Shown one piece after another: positions 1-7,764 of a stretch of DNA of 9,917 bases. Every line of letters starts with the position of its first letter. Within the stretch, counting starts at the first letter, position 1. The translations under genes and the position numbers were made by a program. This stretch comes from Rhodopirellula sp. (GTDB lineage: Bacteria; Planctomycetota; Planctomycetia; Pirellulales; Pirellulaceae): assembly GCA_002712845.1 (NCBI GenBank), contig PAUV01000084.1:1-9917 (forward strand). Reading direction: 5' to 3'. The notes beneath the pieces were generated by a model. It did not search any database. It saw only the letters and a list, made by a program, of their open reading frames with translations, and was not told where the DNA came from.

Positions 1-53
1 AAGCCCAGTCACAGTGAAGCCCAGTCACAGTGAAGCCCAGTCACAGTGAAGCC
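1..53. repeat. 16-bp tandem repeat, three copies plus partial fourth
   Basis: Three identical head-to-tail copies of AAGCCCAGTCACAGTG occupy 1-16, 17-32 and 33-48, and a partial AAGCC follows at 49-53. Another AAGCC begins near 59, so the array appears to decay into the following sequence. The array starts at the first base of the window and probably continues upstream, so its true copy number is unknown. There are no spacers between units, which rules out a CRISPR array. It is best read as a small non-coding minisatellite. No function can be assigned. Confidence 0.97.
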
Positions 54-133
54 TCAAATAAGCCCCACCTCAAAAGCTTGATGAACCGAACCTAAACCAG
101 TTAATAAAACAGCCGTAGGCCAAGTCAGCACAG

Positions 134-1585
<1,452 letters not shown>

Positions 1586-1703
1586 AGTGTACCTGAGGTC
1601 GCCAAATGGCCGGCTTCCTAATTCCCTCTTCATTGTGGTCATTCCGTCACATCCGACGAACCACCCTTTCCAACAAACCACCTTGCCCCGAACTGAGAAT
1701 TTG

Positions 1704-2267
1704 ATGTCTGACAAGGTCCTGATCATTGTAGGCGACGCAAGTGAAACTCTGGATACGATGTACCCATACTACCGTTTACAGGAAGCGGGCTTCACACCAG
1801 TGGTAGCCGCTCCTGAAAAGCGGCTGTACCAAATGGTCATGCACGAAATAAAGCCGGGATGGACGATTACAAAAGAGTGGGAGGGGTACACGATTCAAGC
1901 TGACGTCGCATTCTCACAGATCAATCCCGAAGATTACGCTGGTATCCTTTTCAGTGGTGGTCGGGCTCCCGAGTACATTCGGTACGACGAGCACCTTGTC
2001 CGAGCTACGAAGCACTTTTTCGAGGCCAACAAACCAGTGGCAAGCGTCTGCCACGGCGTGGAGATTCCAGCATATGCCGATTGTGTTCGCGGACGCCGCA
2101 TGGCCACCGTTCCAAAATGCAAATTTGACTTGGAAGTTTGTGGCGGTATTTTTGTCGATGAAGCGTGCGTGATTGATGGCAACTTGGTGAGTGGTCGCAC
2201 ATTCCATGACAACGGGCACTATGTCGGACCATGGATCAAATTGCTTGAAGACGCCCGAGAAGCATAG
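1704..2267 (+). CDS. DJ-1/PfpI-family protein (class I glutamine amidotransferase-like)
   Basis: The predicted protein has 187 residues, the normal length for a single-domain DJ-1/PfpI protein. It opens with a Rossmann-like strand (KVLIIVGDASE) in which E14 matches the family's conserved acidic residue. It has the loop GILFSGGRAPEYIR (residues 80-93) and a nucleophile elbow ASVCHG with the expected C116-H117. Members act as cytosolic deglycases, glyoxalases, proteases or redox chaperones, and the substrate cannot be read from sequence. The frame is open upstream to 1587, but homology begins at the ATG at 1704, which has a weak GAG seven bases before it. It lies 178 bp upstream of arsS on the same strand, so a shared transcript is possible but unproven. 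A role in handling thiol or arsenic stress is inferred from position only. The extra cysteines at 127, 139, 146 and 155 are noticeable for such a small protein. Confidence 0.85.
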   Translation: MSDKVLIIVGDASETLDTMYPYYRLQEAGFTPVVAAPEKRLYQMVMHEIKPGWTITKEWEGYTIQADVAFSQINPEDYAGILFSGGRAPEYIRYDEHLVRATKHFFEANKPVASVCHGVEIPAYADCVRGRRMATVPKCKFDLEVCGGIFVDEACVIDGNLVSGRTFHDNGHYVGPWIKLLEDAREA

Positions 2268-2362
2268 CAGTCGAATTGCTCGTGTCTGAACGCCAACAGC
2301 CTCTGGCCCATGAGGAACATCCCTCAGCCATGGAACCACGAGCCGGAAATCTGCCATTCCCT

Positions 2363-2382
2363 GTTGCTGACTGTCCAGCAAC
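2363..2382 (+). other. Perfect 7-bp hairpin between the DJ-1-like gene and arsS
   Basis: GTTGCTG (2363-2369) and CAGCAAC (2376-2382) form a perfect 7-bp stem around a six-base loop. A TTTTT run starts about 12 bases further on, too far away for a standard intrinsic terminator. The hairpin lies within the 178-bp gap before arsS and could attenuate transcription or stabilise an mRNA end. A second, weaker stem (TGAGG/CCTCA) lies near 2311-2326. Nothing resembling an ArsR operator was recognised in the gap. Confidence 0.4.
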
Positions 2383-2445
2383 CGATGGGAGATGTTTTTG
2401 TTATCCTCAGATGCTCTGATATCGCATTCCTCATAGCCCGAACGC

Positions 2446-3456
2446 ATGTCGTCAATTCTCCCGATCATCGATGCAGGCCTGCCCACTGGAATCGTCGAAC
2501 CGTTTGCCGCACGGGTAGGCCGGGACGCGGAGACATTGACTCGAGATTCATTGAGTGAATTGCAAATCAATCTGGGCAAGCTCTGCAATCAGACCTGCAC
2601 GCACTGCCATGTTGATGCCGGTCCGACAAAGACAGCCGAAAACATGTCGCCCGAAACGGCGACACGCATCTGCGAACTCGTTGACGCGTGCGAATCCCTG
2701 ACAACAATCGACCTCACGGGTGGTGCTCCCGAACTGAATCCAAGCTTTCGATCTCTGGTAACACATTTCCGTGGCAATGGACTGAGAGTCATTGATCGAT
2801 GCAACCTGACCATTCTGTCGGAACCGGGGCAGGAAGATTTAAGTGACTTCCTTGCCTCACACCAAGTCGATATTGTGGCATCGTTACCCTGCTACTTGGA
2901 GGACAACGTCGATGCACAACGGGGATCGGGCGTCTTTGAACGTAGCATCAACGGCCTGCAGCAACTCAATGCCTTGGGGTACGGGCAGCACAACGGTGCC
3001 TTGAAACTAAACCTCGTTTTCAACCCGACGGGCCCAACGTTGCCGCCAGACCAGTCATCATTGGAAACTGATTACAAACGAGAACTGAAAAAACGCTACA
3101 ACGTTGAATTCAATCATTTGCTGGCGATTACCAACATTCCAATCAAGAGATACGCAAAATTCCTGAATAAGCGAGGGGTTTTGGCGGACTATATGCAGAT
3201 GTTGGAATCAGCTTTCAATCCACAGGCAGCACGTGGAGTCATGTGCAAAGCGATGCTCTCGATTGGTTGGGACGGTCAATTGTACGACTGCGATTTCAAC
3301 CAGATGCTGGGGATGTCGGTTGCCGGCAAGCCACCTCACACGGTATGGGACATCAAAGGCCTTGACGAATATATTCACCAGCGTATCGCTGTCGCTGATC
3401 ATTGCTACGGCTGCACGGCCGGGGCTGGCAGCAGTTGCGGTGGCTCTGTTACCTGA
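2446..3456 (+). CDS. arsS: Arsenosugar biosynthesis radical SAM protein ArsS
   Basis: This 336-residue protein is a radical SAM enzyme with the cluster motif CNQTCTHC (C47, C51, C54), preceded by LQINLGKLC and followed by HVDAGP, as in the ArsS family. A TGGAPELNP motif follows for SAM binding. The C-terminal half has the family's auxiliary cysteine-rich region: a Cys in RGVMCKAM, another in LYDCDFNQ, then CYGCTAGAGSSCGGS at the end. ArsS enzymes are known to transfer the 5'-deoxyadenosyl group of SAM to dimethylated trivalent arsenic, the committed step to arsenosugars, in the cytoplasm. The ATG at 2446 gives a normal family N-terminus (FAARVGRD close before the cluster), although no Shine-Dalgarno site is visible. 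Its stop is 26 bp before arsM, which supports co-transcription. The enzyme appears intact, with no missing cluster ligand. Confidence 0.95.
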   Translation: MSSILPIIDAGLPTGIVEPFAARVGRDAETLTRDSLSELQINLGKLCNQTCTHCHVDAGPTKTAENMSPETATRICELVDACESLTTIDLTGGAPELNPSFRSLVTHFRGNGLRVIDRCNLTILSEPGQEDLSDFLASHQVDIVASLPCYLEDNVDAQRGSGVFERSINGLQQLNALGYGQHNGALKLNLVFNPTGPTLPPDQSSLETDYKRELKKRYNVEFNHLLAITNIPIKRYAKFLNKRGVLADYMQMLESAFNPQAARGVMCKAMLSIGWDGQLYDCDFNQMLGMSVAGKPPHTVWDIKGLDEYIHQRIAVADHCYGCTAGAGSSCGGSVT

Positions 3457-3482
3457 ACGAAAACCCAAACGAAAACAAATAC

Positions 3483-4637
3483 ATGTCCAATAAGCTCGAC
3501 ACTGAAAACGCTGTACGTGAACGATATTCAGCTGCGGCACAAAAGCGCGAAGCCGAACTTTGCTGTCCGGTGGACTACGACGCGCAATACCTGAAGATCA
3601 TTCCACAGGAAGTCATTGACCGTGACTACGGGTGCGGTGATCCATCCAAGTGGGTTCAATCGGGTGAAACCGTACTGGATCTGGGAAGCGGCGGTGGAAA
3701 GATCTGCTTCATCGCCACACAGGTCGTGGGGCCAGAGGGCAAGGTCATTGGCGTCGACATGAATGACACCATGCTGGAACTCGCTCGCCAAAGCCAAGTC
3801 GAAGTCGCTGCCAAAGTTGGCTACGACAATGTAGATTTCCGCAAAGGAAAGATCCAAGACATGGCGATCGACCGGGACCAAGTCGATGCCTATCTGGCGG
3901 ATCATCCTGTGACCAATGAAGCGAGTCTTCAGGAGCTCGAATCAATGATCCACACCATGCGGCAAGAAAGCCCGATGATTGCTGACGATTCCATCGATGT
4001 TGTCGTAAGCAATTGCGTCCTGAATCTTGTTGACGCGTCAGAGAAAGAGCAACTATTTCGTGAGATCTTTCGCGTCCTAAAACCTGGTGGACGAGCAGTG
4101 ATCAGTGACATTGTCAGCGATGAATTTGTGCCCCAACACTTGCAGAATGATCCTGATCTTTGGAGCGGATGCATCTCTGGAGCCTTTCAGGAGACCGAGT
4201 TTCTGAAAGCATTTGAGAGAGCAGGTTTCTACGGATGTGAAATGCCTGTCTTGCAAGAGCAACCTTGGCAAACGGTGGAGGGCATTGAATTTCGTTCGGC
4301 TACCGTCATCGCCTACAAAGGAAAAGAAGGACCGTGCGACGACTACAATGAGGCGGTGATCTATCGAGGCCCATTTACCGAGGTAGTTGATGACAGTGGG
4401 CATGTTTTTCGCCGTGGCGAGAGAACCGCCGTATGCCGAAACAACTTCACCCTAATGACACGGGCTCCCTATACCGACGACTTCATCCCTGTACCACCAC
4501 ACCAAGCGGTCAAAGACGCTGATGCAAAACCCATGAACTGTGACGGGCACGAAAGATCACCGAAAGTCACCAAAGGCAAAAACTACGACCTAACAATTGT
4601 TGGTGATGACTGCTGCGGGACAGGCGACTGCTGTTGA
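3483..4637 (+). CDS. arsM: Arsenosugar-type arsenite S-adenosylmethionine methyltransferase ArsM
   Basis: The protein has 384 residues and a class I methyltransferase core. The SAM-binding motif VLDLGSGGGK lies at about 64-73 and the acidic motif GVDMND at about 90-95. C178 (SNCVLNL) and C230 (WSGCISGAF) match the arsenic-binding cysteine pair of ArsM. CC at 27-28 and C51 match the N-terminal cysteines used in disulfide relay. After about residue 280 it has the extension seen in ArsM proteins paired with ArsS, with motifs VIYRGPF and GHVFRRGERTAVC. It ends in CCGTGDCC. It methylates As(III) stepwise to the dimethylated form used by ArsS. The frame is open upstream to 3402, inside arsS, but the ATG at 3483 gives the expected NAVRERYSAAA start. 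The A-rich leader has no clear ribosome binding site. Confidence 0.95.
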   Translation: MSNKLDTENAVRERYSAAAQKREAELCCPVDYDAQYLKIIPQEVIDRDYGCGDPSKWVQSGETVLDLGSGGGKICFIATQVVGPEGKVIGVDMNDTMLELARQSQVEVAAKVGYDNVDFRKGKIQDMAIDRDQVDAYLADHPVTNEASLQELESMIHTMRQESPMIADDSIDVVVSNCVLNLVDASEKEQLFREIFRVLKPGGRAVISDIVSDEFVPQHLQNDPDLWSGCISGAFQETEFLKAFERAGFYGCEMPVLQEQPWQTVEGIEFRSATVIAYKGKEGPCDDYNEAVIYRGPFTEVVDDSGHVFRRGERTAVCRNNFTLMTRAPYTDDFIPVPPHQAVKDADAKPMNCDGHERSPKVTKGKNYDLTIVGDDCCGTGDCC

Positions 4638-4684
4638 ACAACAACGCGACAAAAAGAGGGGCAAGTTGCCGTAAAATCTACAGC

Positions 4685-4819
4685 ATGAAAACCGTCAGCA
4701 ATGAAGACGGTTTAGCAAAAAACCAGCAAGCATGCGGTCGCTTACAGTCCGACACTTCTGACTGCAACCATCCTCATGGCTGTAATCATGTAAAGTTTTC
4801 AACCACACCCACGCCCTGA
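4685..4819 (+). CDS. Possible small Cys/His-rich protein after arsM
   Basis: A 44-residue reading frame begins at the ATG at 4685. In the same frame a TTG at 4634 overlaps the arsM stop (TTGA) and would give 61 residues by translational coupling. The product contains ACG, SDC and CNHPHGCNH, giving four cysteines and three histidines in the longer version, a pattern compatible with metal or arsenic binding. Against it, there is no Shine-Dalgarno site, a terminator-like hairpin lies inside the frame at 4689-4713, and the 3' end overlaps the convergent gene by 34 bp. No family was recognised. It may be a chance frame and is listed only because of its position and composition. Confidence 0.17.
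   Translation: MKTVSNEDGLAKNQQACGRLQSDTSDCNHPHGCNHVKFSTTPTP
4689..4713. terminator. Candidate bidirectional terminator between arsM and the convergent ATPase gene
   Basis: AAACCGTC (4689-4696) and GACGGTTT (4706-4713) form a perfect 8-bp stem with a nine-base loop, about 50 bases after the arsM stop and about 75 bases beyond the stop of the minus-strand gene. The stem ends in A/T pairs, and four A residues at 4688-4691 would give a short U-run for minus-strand transcripts. No long U-run follows in the plus direction, only TTTA. Its position between two convergent genes makes termination the most likely role. Confidence 0.5.
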
Positions 4820-6330
4820 ATACCTGATTCACGTAGCCGATAGGAAAACTCGTTGATGGCAAGCGTATCTGTCCGCGTCATATCCCGGACAATGATTGCA
4901 CTGTCAACCGCCGATGCACACTGATGGATCTGGCTTGATTGTGATGTCGGCCCATCGATAATGATCAGCTCAAACTTGTCTTTCAAAAGATCGACCAACT
5001 GTACGACCTCGTAACCTGTTGCAGCATTTTTTCCTTTGGGTGGCATCAGCGGAATGAGTGTCACACCATCTTCTACTGCATGCACGGCGACTTCCTTGAT
5101 CGGCAAGCCCGCGCGAATGGTATCAACCCAGCCATACTGCAATTCCAATCGAAGCTCGTCTGCCAACTTGGGCAATTCGAGATTTGCATCGACCAGAGCA
5201 ACGCGTTTACCCGCTGCTGCAGCGGCCATCGCTAATCCAATCGCGACAGTACTGCGACCCTCGCCAGGCTGGGCACTGGTGACAATCACGCTATTGAGTC
5301 CAGAATCAATTGCATCCGACATTCGCTCCGCAATCTGCTGAAAAAGACGCCCTTCGAAGAAAAGGTCCGCGACCGTTGTGGGAACATCTAAAACATCAAC
5401 CTCCCAAACAGCCTGAAAAGGTTTTAGTCCGACCTGTGGGTTGCTTTGCTCGACATCGTTGTGAGTCGCCCCAGAGATTGACTCATCAGCCCCAGCCGGC
5501 TGATACGTATCTTGCAGTGGAGCATAACGATCTGAACTGGAACCATGCTCACCCTCTGATGTATCCGGTTGACCTTGTTCCCCAAGCTTGGCAGCCGTGA
5601 CAAACGGATTCTCGATAATTAATTCGGGCACTTCAGCTTCAGTCTGCAAAGTTTCGGGACGGGCTGCCGATTCAGAGGGTTGCTGATGCCGCTGTGACTG
5701 TTGTGTTGAAAATTCGTTTTCCAAAGTAAAATCGGAAGCCAAGCTACCAGCATCCGCTTCCCGCATGCCTCTAAGAACATCCGCAGGTCGTACTTTGCTG
5801 ATCTCTTCGTTTACGAAACTTGCAGCGTCCGTGAATGTCGATGCATAGGCATCCTGAATGGGCTGAGTGAAAGTATCTGGCTCATCAGGTGAAGCCGCAT
5901 GTCGTTGGCTGCTTACTGGATCAACGGACTCGATACCTAGCCGAGTGCCCCTTAAGTCTGCGTCACGATCGCGTGGTTCGAATGACGATGTCTGATCACC
6001 CGTTAGAGGCTCAAGGTGCGGCCGTGGAATTCCATCGCCAGCATAGTCCGCGCGTGATACGCGGTCAGTTTGAGGGTCAACCCACACACGAGCTGTCGAA
6101 GCAACCGACTGATCCAATTCCAATCCGCCAGTGGCATCATTATCCGAAGTAGAATCGGGAGCCTGCTGACGCGGGTTCTTGCGTGCTCTGGTTTCTGGCG
6201 TTGCCCGGCTTGCCAACGGGTCTTGGTTTACTGATCCCTGGTCTCCCAATTCAATTCCACCAGACTGATTGGACTGGTCGCTCGCGGGTCGCCTTCGGGA
6301 AAACGCTTTGACAAAAGCTTGATCGCTCAT
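4786..6330 (-). CDS. CpsD/CapB-like P-loop ATPase with long disordered N-terminus
   Basis: The chosen start (MSDQAFVKAF) gives 514 residues. An earlier ATG at 6414 would run 73 bp into the upstream gene and add a sequence that looks non-coding. Residues 1 to about 310 are low in complexity and rich in Ser, Gln, Asp, Glu and Pro, with no recognised domain. The C-terminal ~170 residues form a MinD/ParA/CpsD-type ATPase: Walker A SAQPGEGRST (352-361), A' motif VALVDAN (377-383) and Walker B LIIIDGP ending near 461. Bacterial tyrosine kinases of this family usually have GEGKST, so the lysine is replaced by arginine here. There is no C-terminal tyrosine cluster, and the DADLRRP motif is altered to DANLELP. 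It may be a regulatory ATPase or weak kinase in exopolysaccharide control rather than a classic BY-kinase. It starts 11 bp after the membrane-protein gene, so the two are probably an operon. Confidence 0.75.
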   Translation of the reverse strand: MSDQAFVKAFSRRRPASDQSNQSGGIELGDQGSVNQDPLASRATPETRARKNPRQQAPDSTSDNDATGGLELDQSVASTARVWVDPQTDRVSRADYAGDGIPRPHLEPLTGDQTSSFEPRDRDADLRGTRLGIESVDPVSSQRHAASPDEPDTFTQPIQDAYASTFTDAASFVNEEISKVRPADVLRGMREADAGSLASDFTLENEFSTQQSQRHQQPSESAARPETLQTEAEVPELIIENPFVTAAKLGEQGQPDTSEGEHGSSSDRYAPLQDTYQPAGADESISGATHNDVEQSNPQVGLKPFQAVWEVDVLDVPTTVADLFFEGRLFQQIAERMSDAIDSGLNSVIVTSAQPGEGRSTVAIGLAMAAAAAGKRVALVDANLELPKLADELRLELQYGWVDTIRAGLPIKEVAVHAVEDGVTLIPLMPPKGKNAATGYEVVQLVDLLKDKFELIIIDGPTSQSSQIHQCASAVDSAIIVRDMTRTDTLAINEFSYRLRESGIQGVGVVENFT

Positions 6331-6341
6331 AACAAACAGAA

Positions 6342-7511
6342 TCAGTTGGAAGGTGATGAATAGGTTGGGCTCACTGTGTTGCCAGATGGAACACGTGGAA
6401 AATACTTGGACCAATCTGGAATACCAGAAGGTGTAGCCGTGCGCTGATAGGTGGGCGTCTGGCTAGCAGGCACCGAGATTCCATAAGCAGCTGGCTGTCC
6501 GGTTTGCCGTGGCTGATTTTGTTGCAGCTCGGATTGATCTGTTCGAGTAGCTGCTGGACTAACTGGTGCGACCATCGAAGCGTGGGGTTGTTGGAACGAG
6601 TCACTTGCATTCCGCGGACTGTTTTCAGCGGAGGCAGATTGCGAATTGCGGTATTCATCCAATCCCACTGGCTGACGCAACAAGGCACTACTTGTCGATG
6701 AATTGTCCTCAAGCTGGCTCTCCCCCGACGCTACTGCTGTACCAGTACTGAGACTAGTTTGGGGGACGGTTTGACTAGCATCTTGCAGGACGCGATCAGG
6801 CTCTGCGACGGGGGCTCCTGTCGAGCTGTCTGCGACAGCAGCTTTTGGCAAACTGATCTCATCATCAGTGCCATATTCAAGCCAATCACGACCATCTGCC
6901 AAAGAGGCATCATCGGAGTCATCCTTGCCTACCCGGCCGGTGTACAACGCAGCGGCAACAACGACAAGCAGCAGGGCAACGACGATACCGTGCGAGCCGA
7001 TGGAGTCCATCCACGACCTTCCAGCCGGCCTACCGGTTGGTGCCAGAGGCATCGTTTCCTTGCGATCGGGTGACCGATTGCTTGCACCGTAACGTGCGAT
7101 GGACTCACGGTTGACTCCGGCTGAGGGCATCGTCGCTGGTGTTTCGGTCCCCCCCACAACGGCAGCTGGTGTGGGAAAACGCAGTTCAGCATCATTTCCG
7201 TTGCCCGGTTGGTCCGAGTTCGCCATTTGTTGAGTCGTCGGAATCCGCACCGCCTGCGTACCCTCAGGTTTCACACTTCCAAACGGCATCTCGGCCACAT
7301 GATGGGCCAAATTTCGTCCCGCAGGCGTTGATGCGGAGTCCGAAATTTCGGTTCTGCTCATGTCGCGGCCGAGATCAGCACGCAAATTTGGCAGCTGAAA
7401 AAGGGTGGGTGGCAATGCGTTAGGAGGCCCGGTCGGCTTTGCTAGGTCGGGATTTCCTTCCTGGAATTGCGGTTTTTTCCGCTCATCTGGCCATTTTGGC
7501 GAGACGGTCAT
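6342..7511 (-). CDS. Single-pass membrane protein with disordered flanks, unknown function
   Basis: The predicted protein has 389 residues and no recognised domain. Residues 1 to ~170 are hydrophilic, with many Pro, Arg and Lys. One transmembrane segment, GIVVALLLVVVAAALY (175-190), follows. Basic residues before it and acidic residues after it (KDDSDD) predict a cytoplasmic N-terminus and an external C-terminus. The rest is Ser/Thr/Gln/Pro-rich and ends in PSYSSPSN-like low-complexity sequence. The start is supported by an AGGAAG on the minus strand (7517-7522), five bases before the ATG, the best ribosome site in the window. It precedes the ATPase gene by 11 bp. In CapA/CapB-type systems a membrane protein activates the kinase, and this pair could work in a similar way. 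However, the protein lacks the second membrane segment and the Wzz domain expected of such a partner, so that is inference only. Confidence 0.72.
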   Translation of the reverse strand: MTVSPKWPDERKKPQFQEGNPDLAKPTGPPNALPPTLFQLPNLRADLGRDMSRTEISDSASTPAGRNLAHHVAEMPFGSVKPEGTQAVRIPTTQQMANSDQPGNGNDAELRFPTPAAVVGGTETPATMPSAGVNRESIARYGASNRSPDRKETMPLAPTGRPAGRSWMDSIGSHGIVVALLLVVVAAALYTGRVGKDDSDDASLADGRDWLEYGTDDEISLPKAAVADSSTGAPVAEPDRVLQDASQTVPQTSLSTGTAVASGESQLEDNSSTSSALLRQPVGLDEYRNSQSASAENSPRNASDSFQQPHASMVAPVSPAATRTDQSELQQNQPRQTGQPAAYGISVPASQTPTYQRTATPSGIPDWSKYFPRVPSGNTVSPTYSSPSN

Positions 7512-7764
7512 GCGATCTTCCTGGATGGGCGAGTATCTGAATGGTCAATGTCGAGATTTGCACAGATGAGCGATTACGCATTTGCAAGTTCTCGAGGCTC
7601 GAAAAGCACAGACGCGGTCTTTCTGCATCTGCGTATTAGCCAAAACGAAGAAGCTGAAGCAAGATTGAATCTGAATCTCTCTCAGTTCGGGTTGTGAATC
7701 AGGAGACTGGCGAGGAAACTACGTACGAATTCTTTTACACTTTTGCGTGAAACTGGCTCCCAGA
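7512..7764. other. Divergent intergenic region between the membrane-protein gene and metH
   Basis: This 253-bp stretch must hold promoters for both directions, but I cannot place convincing -35/-10 boxes. It contains the minus-strand ribosome site at 7517-7522. A long-range stem pairs TACGCA (7575-7580) with TGCGTA (7630-7635). It continues, after a 2x2 internal loop, as TGCA (7583-7586) with TGCA (7624-7627). I saw no cobalamin, SAM or SAH riboswitch signature, although these are known metH leaders in other bacteria. A 43-residue plus-strand frame at 7566-7697 (MSDYAFASSRG...) matches nothing known to me and has no ribosome site. Confidence 0.55.

Noticed and set aside
1..53. CRISPR array
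   Set aside because: The 16-bp units abut with no spacers, so this is a simple tandem repeat.
1587..1703. Upstream extension of the DJ-1-like protein by 39 residues
   Set aside because: The extension is Pro/Phe-rich without family similarity, and the DJ-1 fold starts right after the ATG at 1704.
1914..2588. A 224-codon minus-strand open frame
   Set aside because: It lies antisense to the DJ-1-like gene and the start of arsS, and its translation resembles no family, so it is a shadow of those genes.
3402..3482. Upstream extension of ArsM into arsS
   Set aside because: These 27 codons are out of frame with the conserved end of ArsS, and ArsM homology starts after 3483.
6331..6414. Longer start for the CpsD-like ATPase
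   Set aside because: It would overlap the 3' end of the upstream gene by 73 bp, and its 28 residues look like a shifted reading of that gene.
7467..7697. A 76-codon plus-strand frame before metH
   Set aside because: Its first part is antisense to the start of the membrane-protein gene. The remainder has no ribosome site and no recognisable similarity.
7636..7764. Cobalamin, SAM or SAH riboswitch before metH
   Set aside because: I looked for the conserved boxes of these classes and found none by eye.
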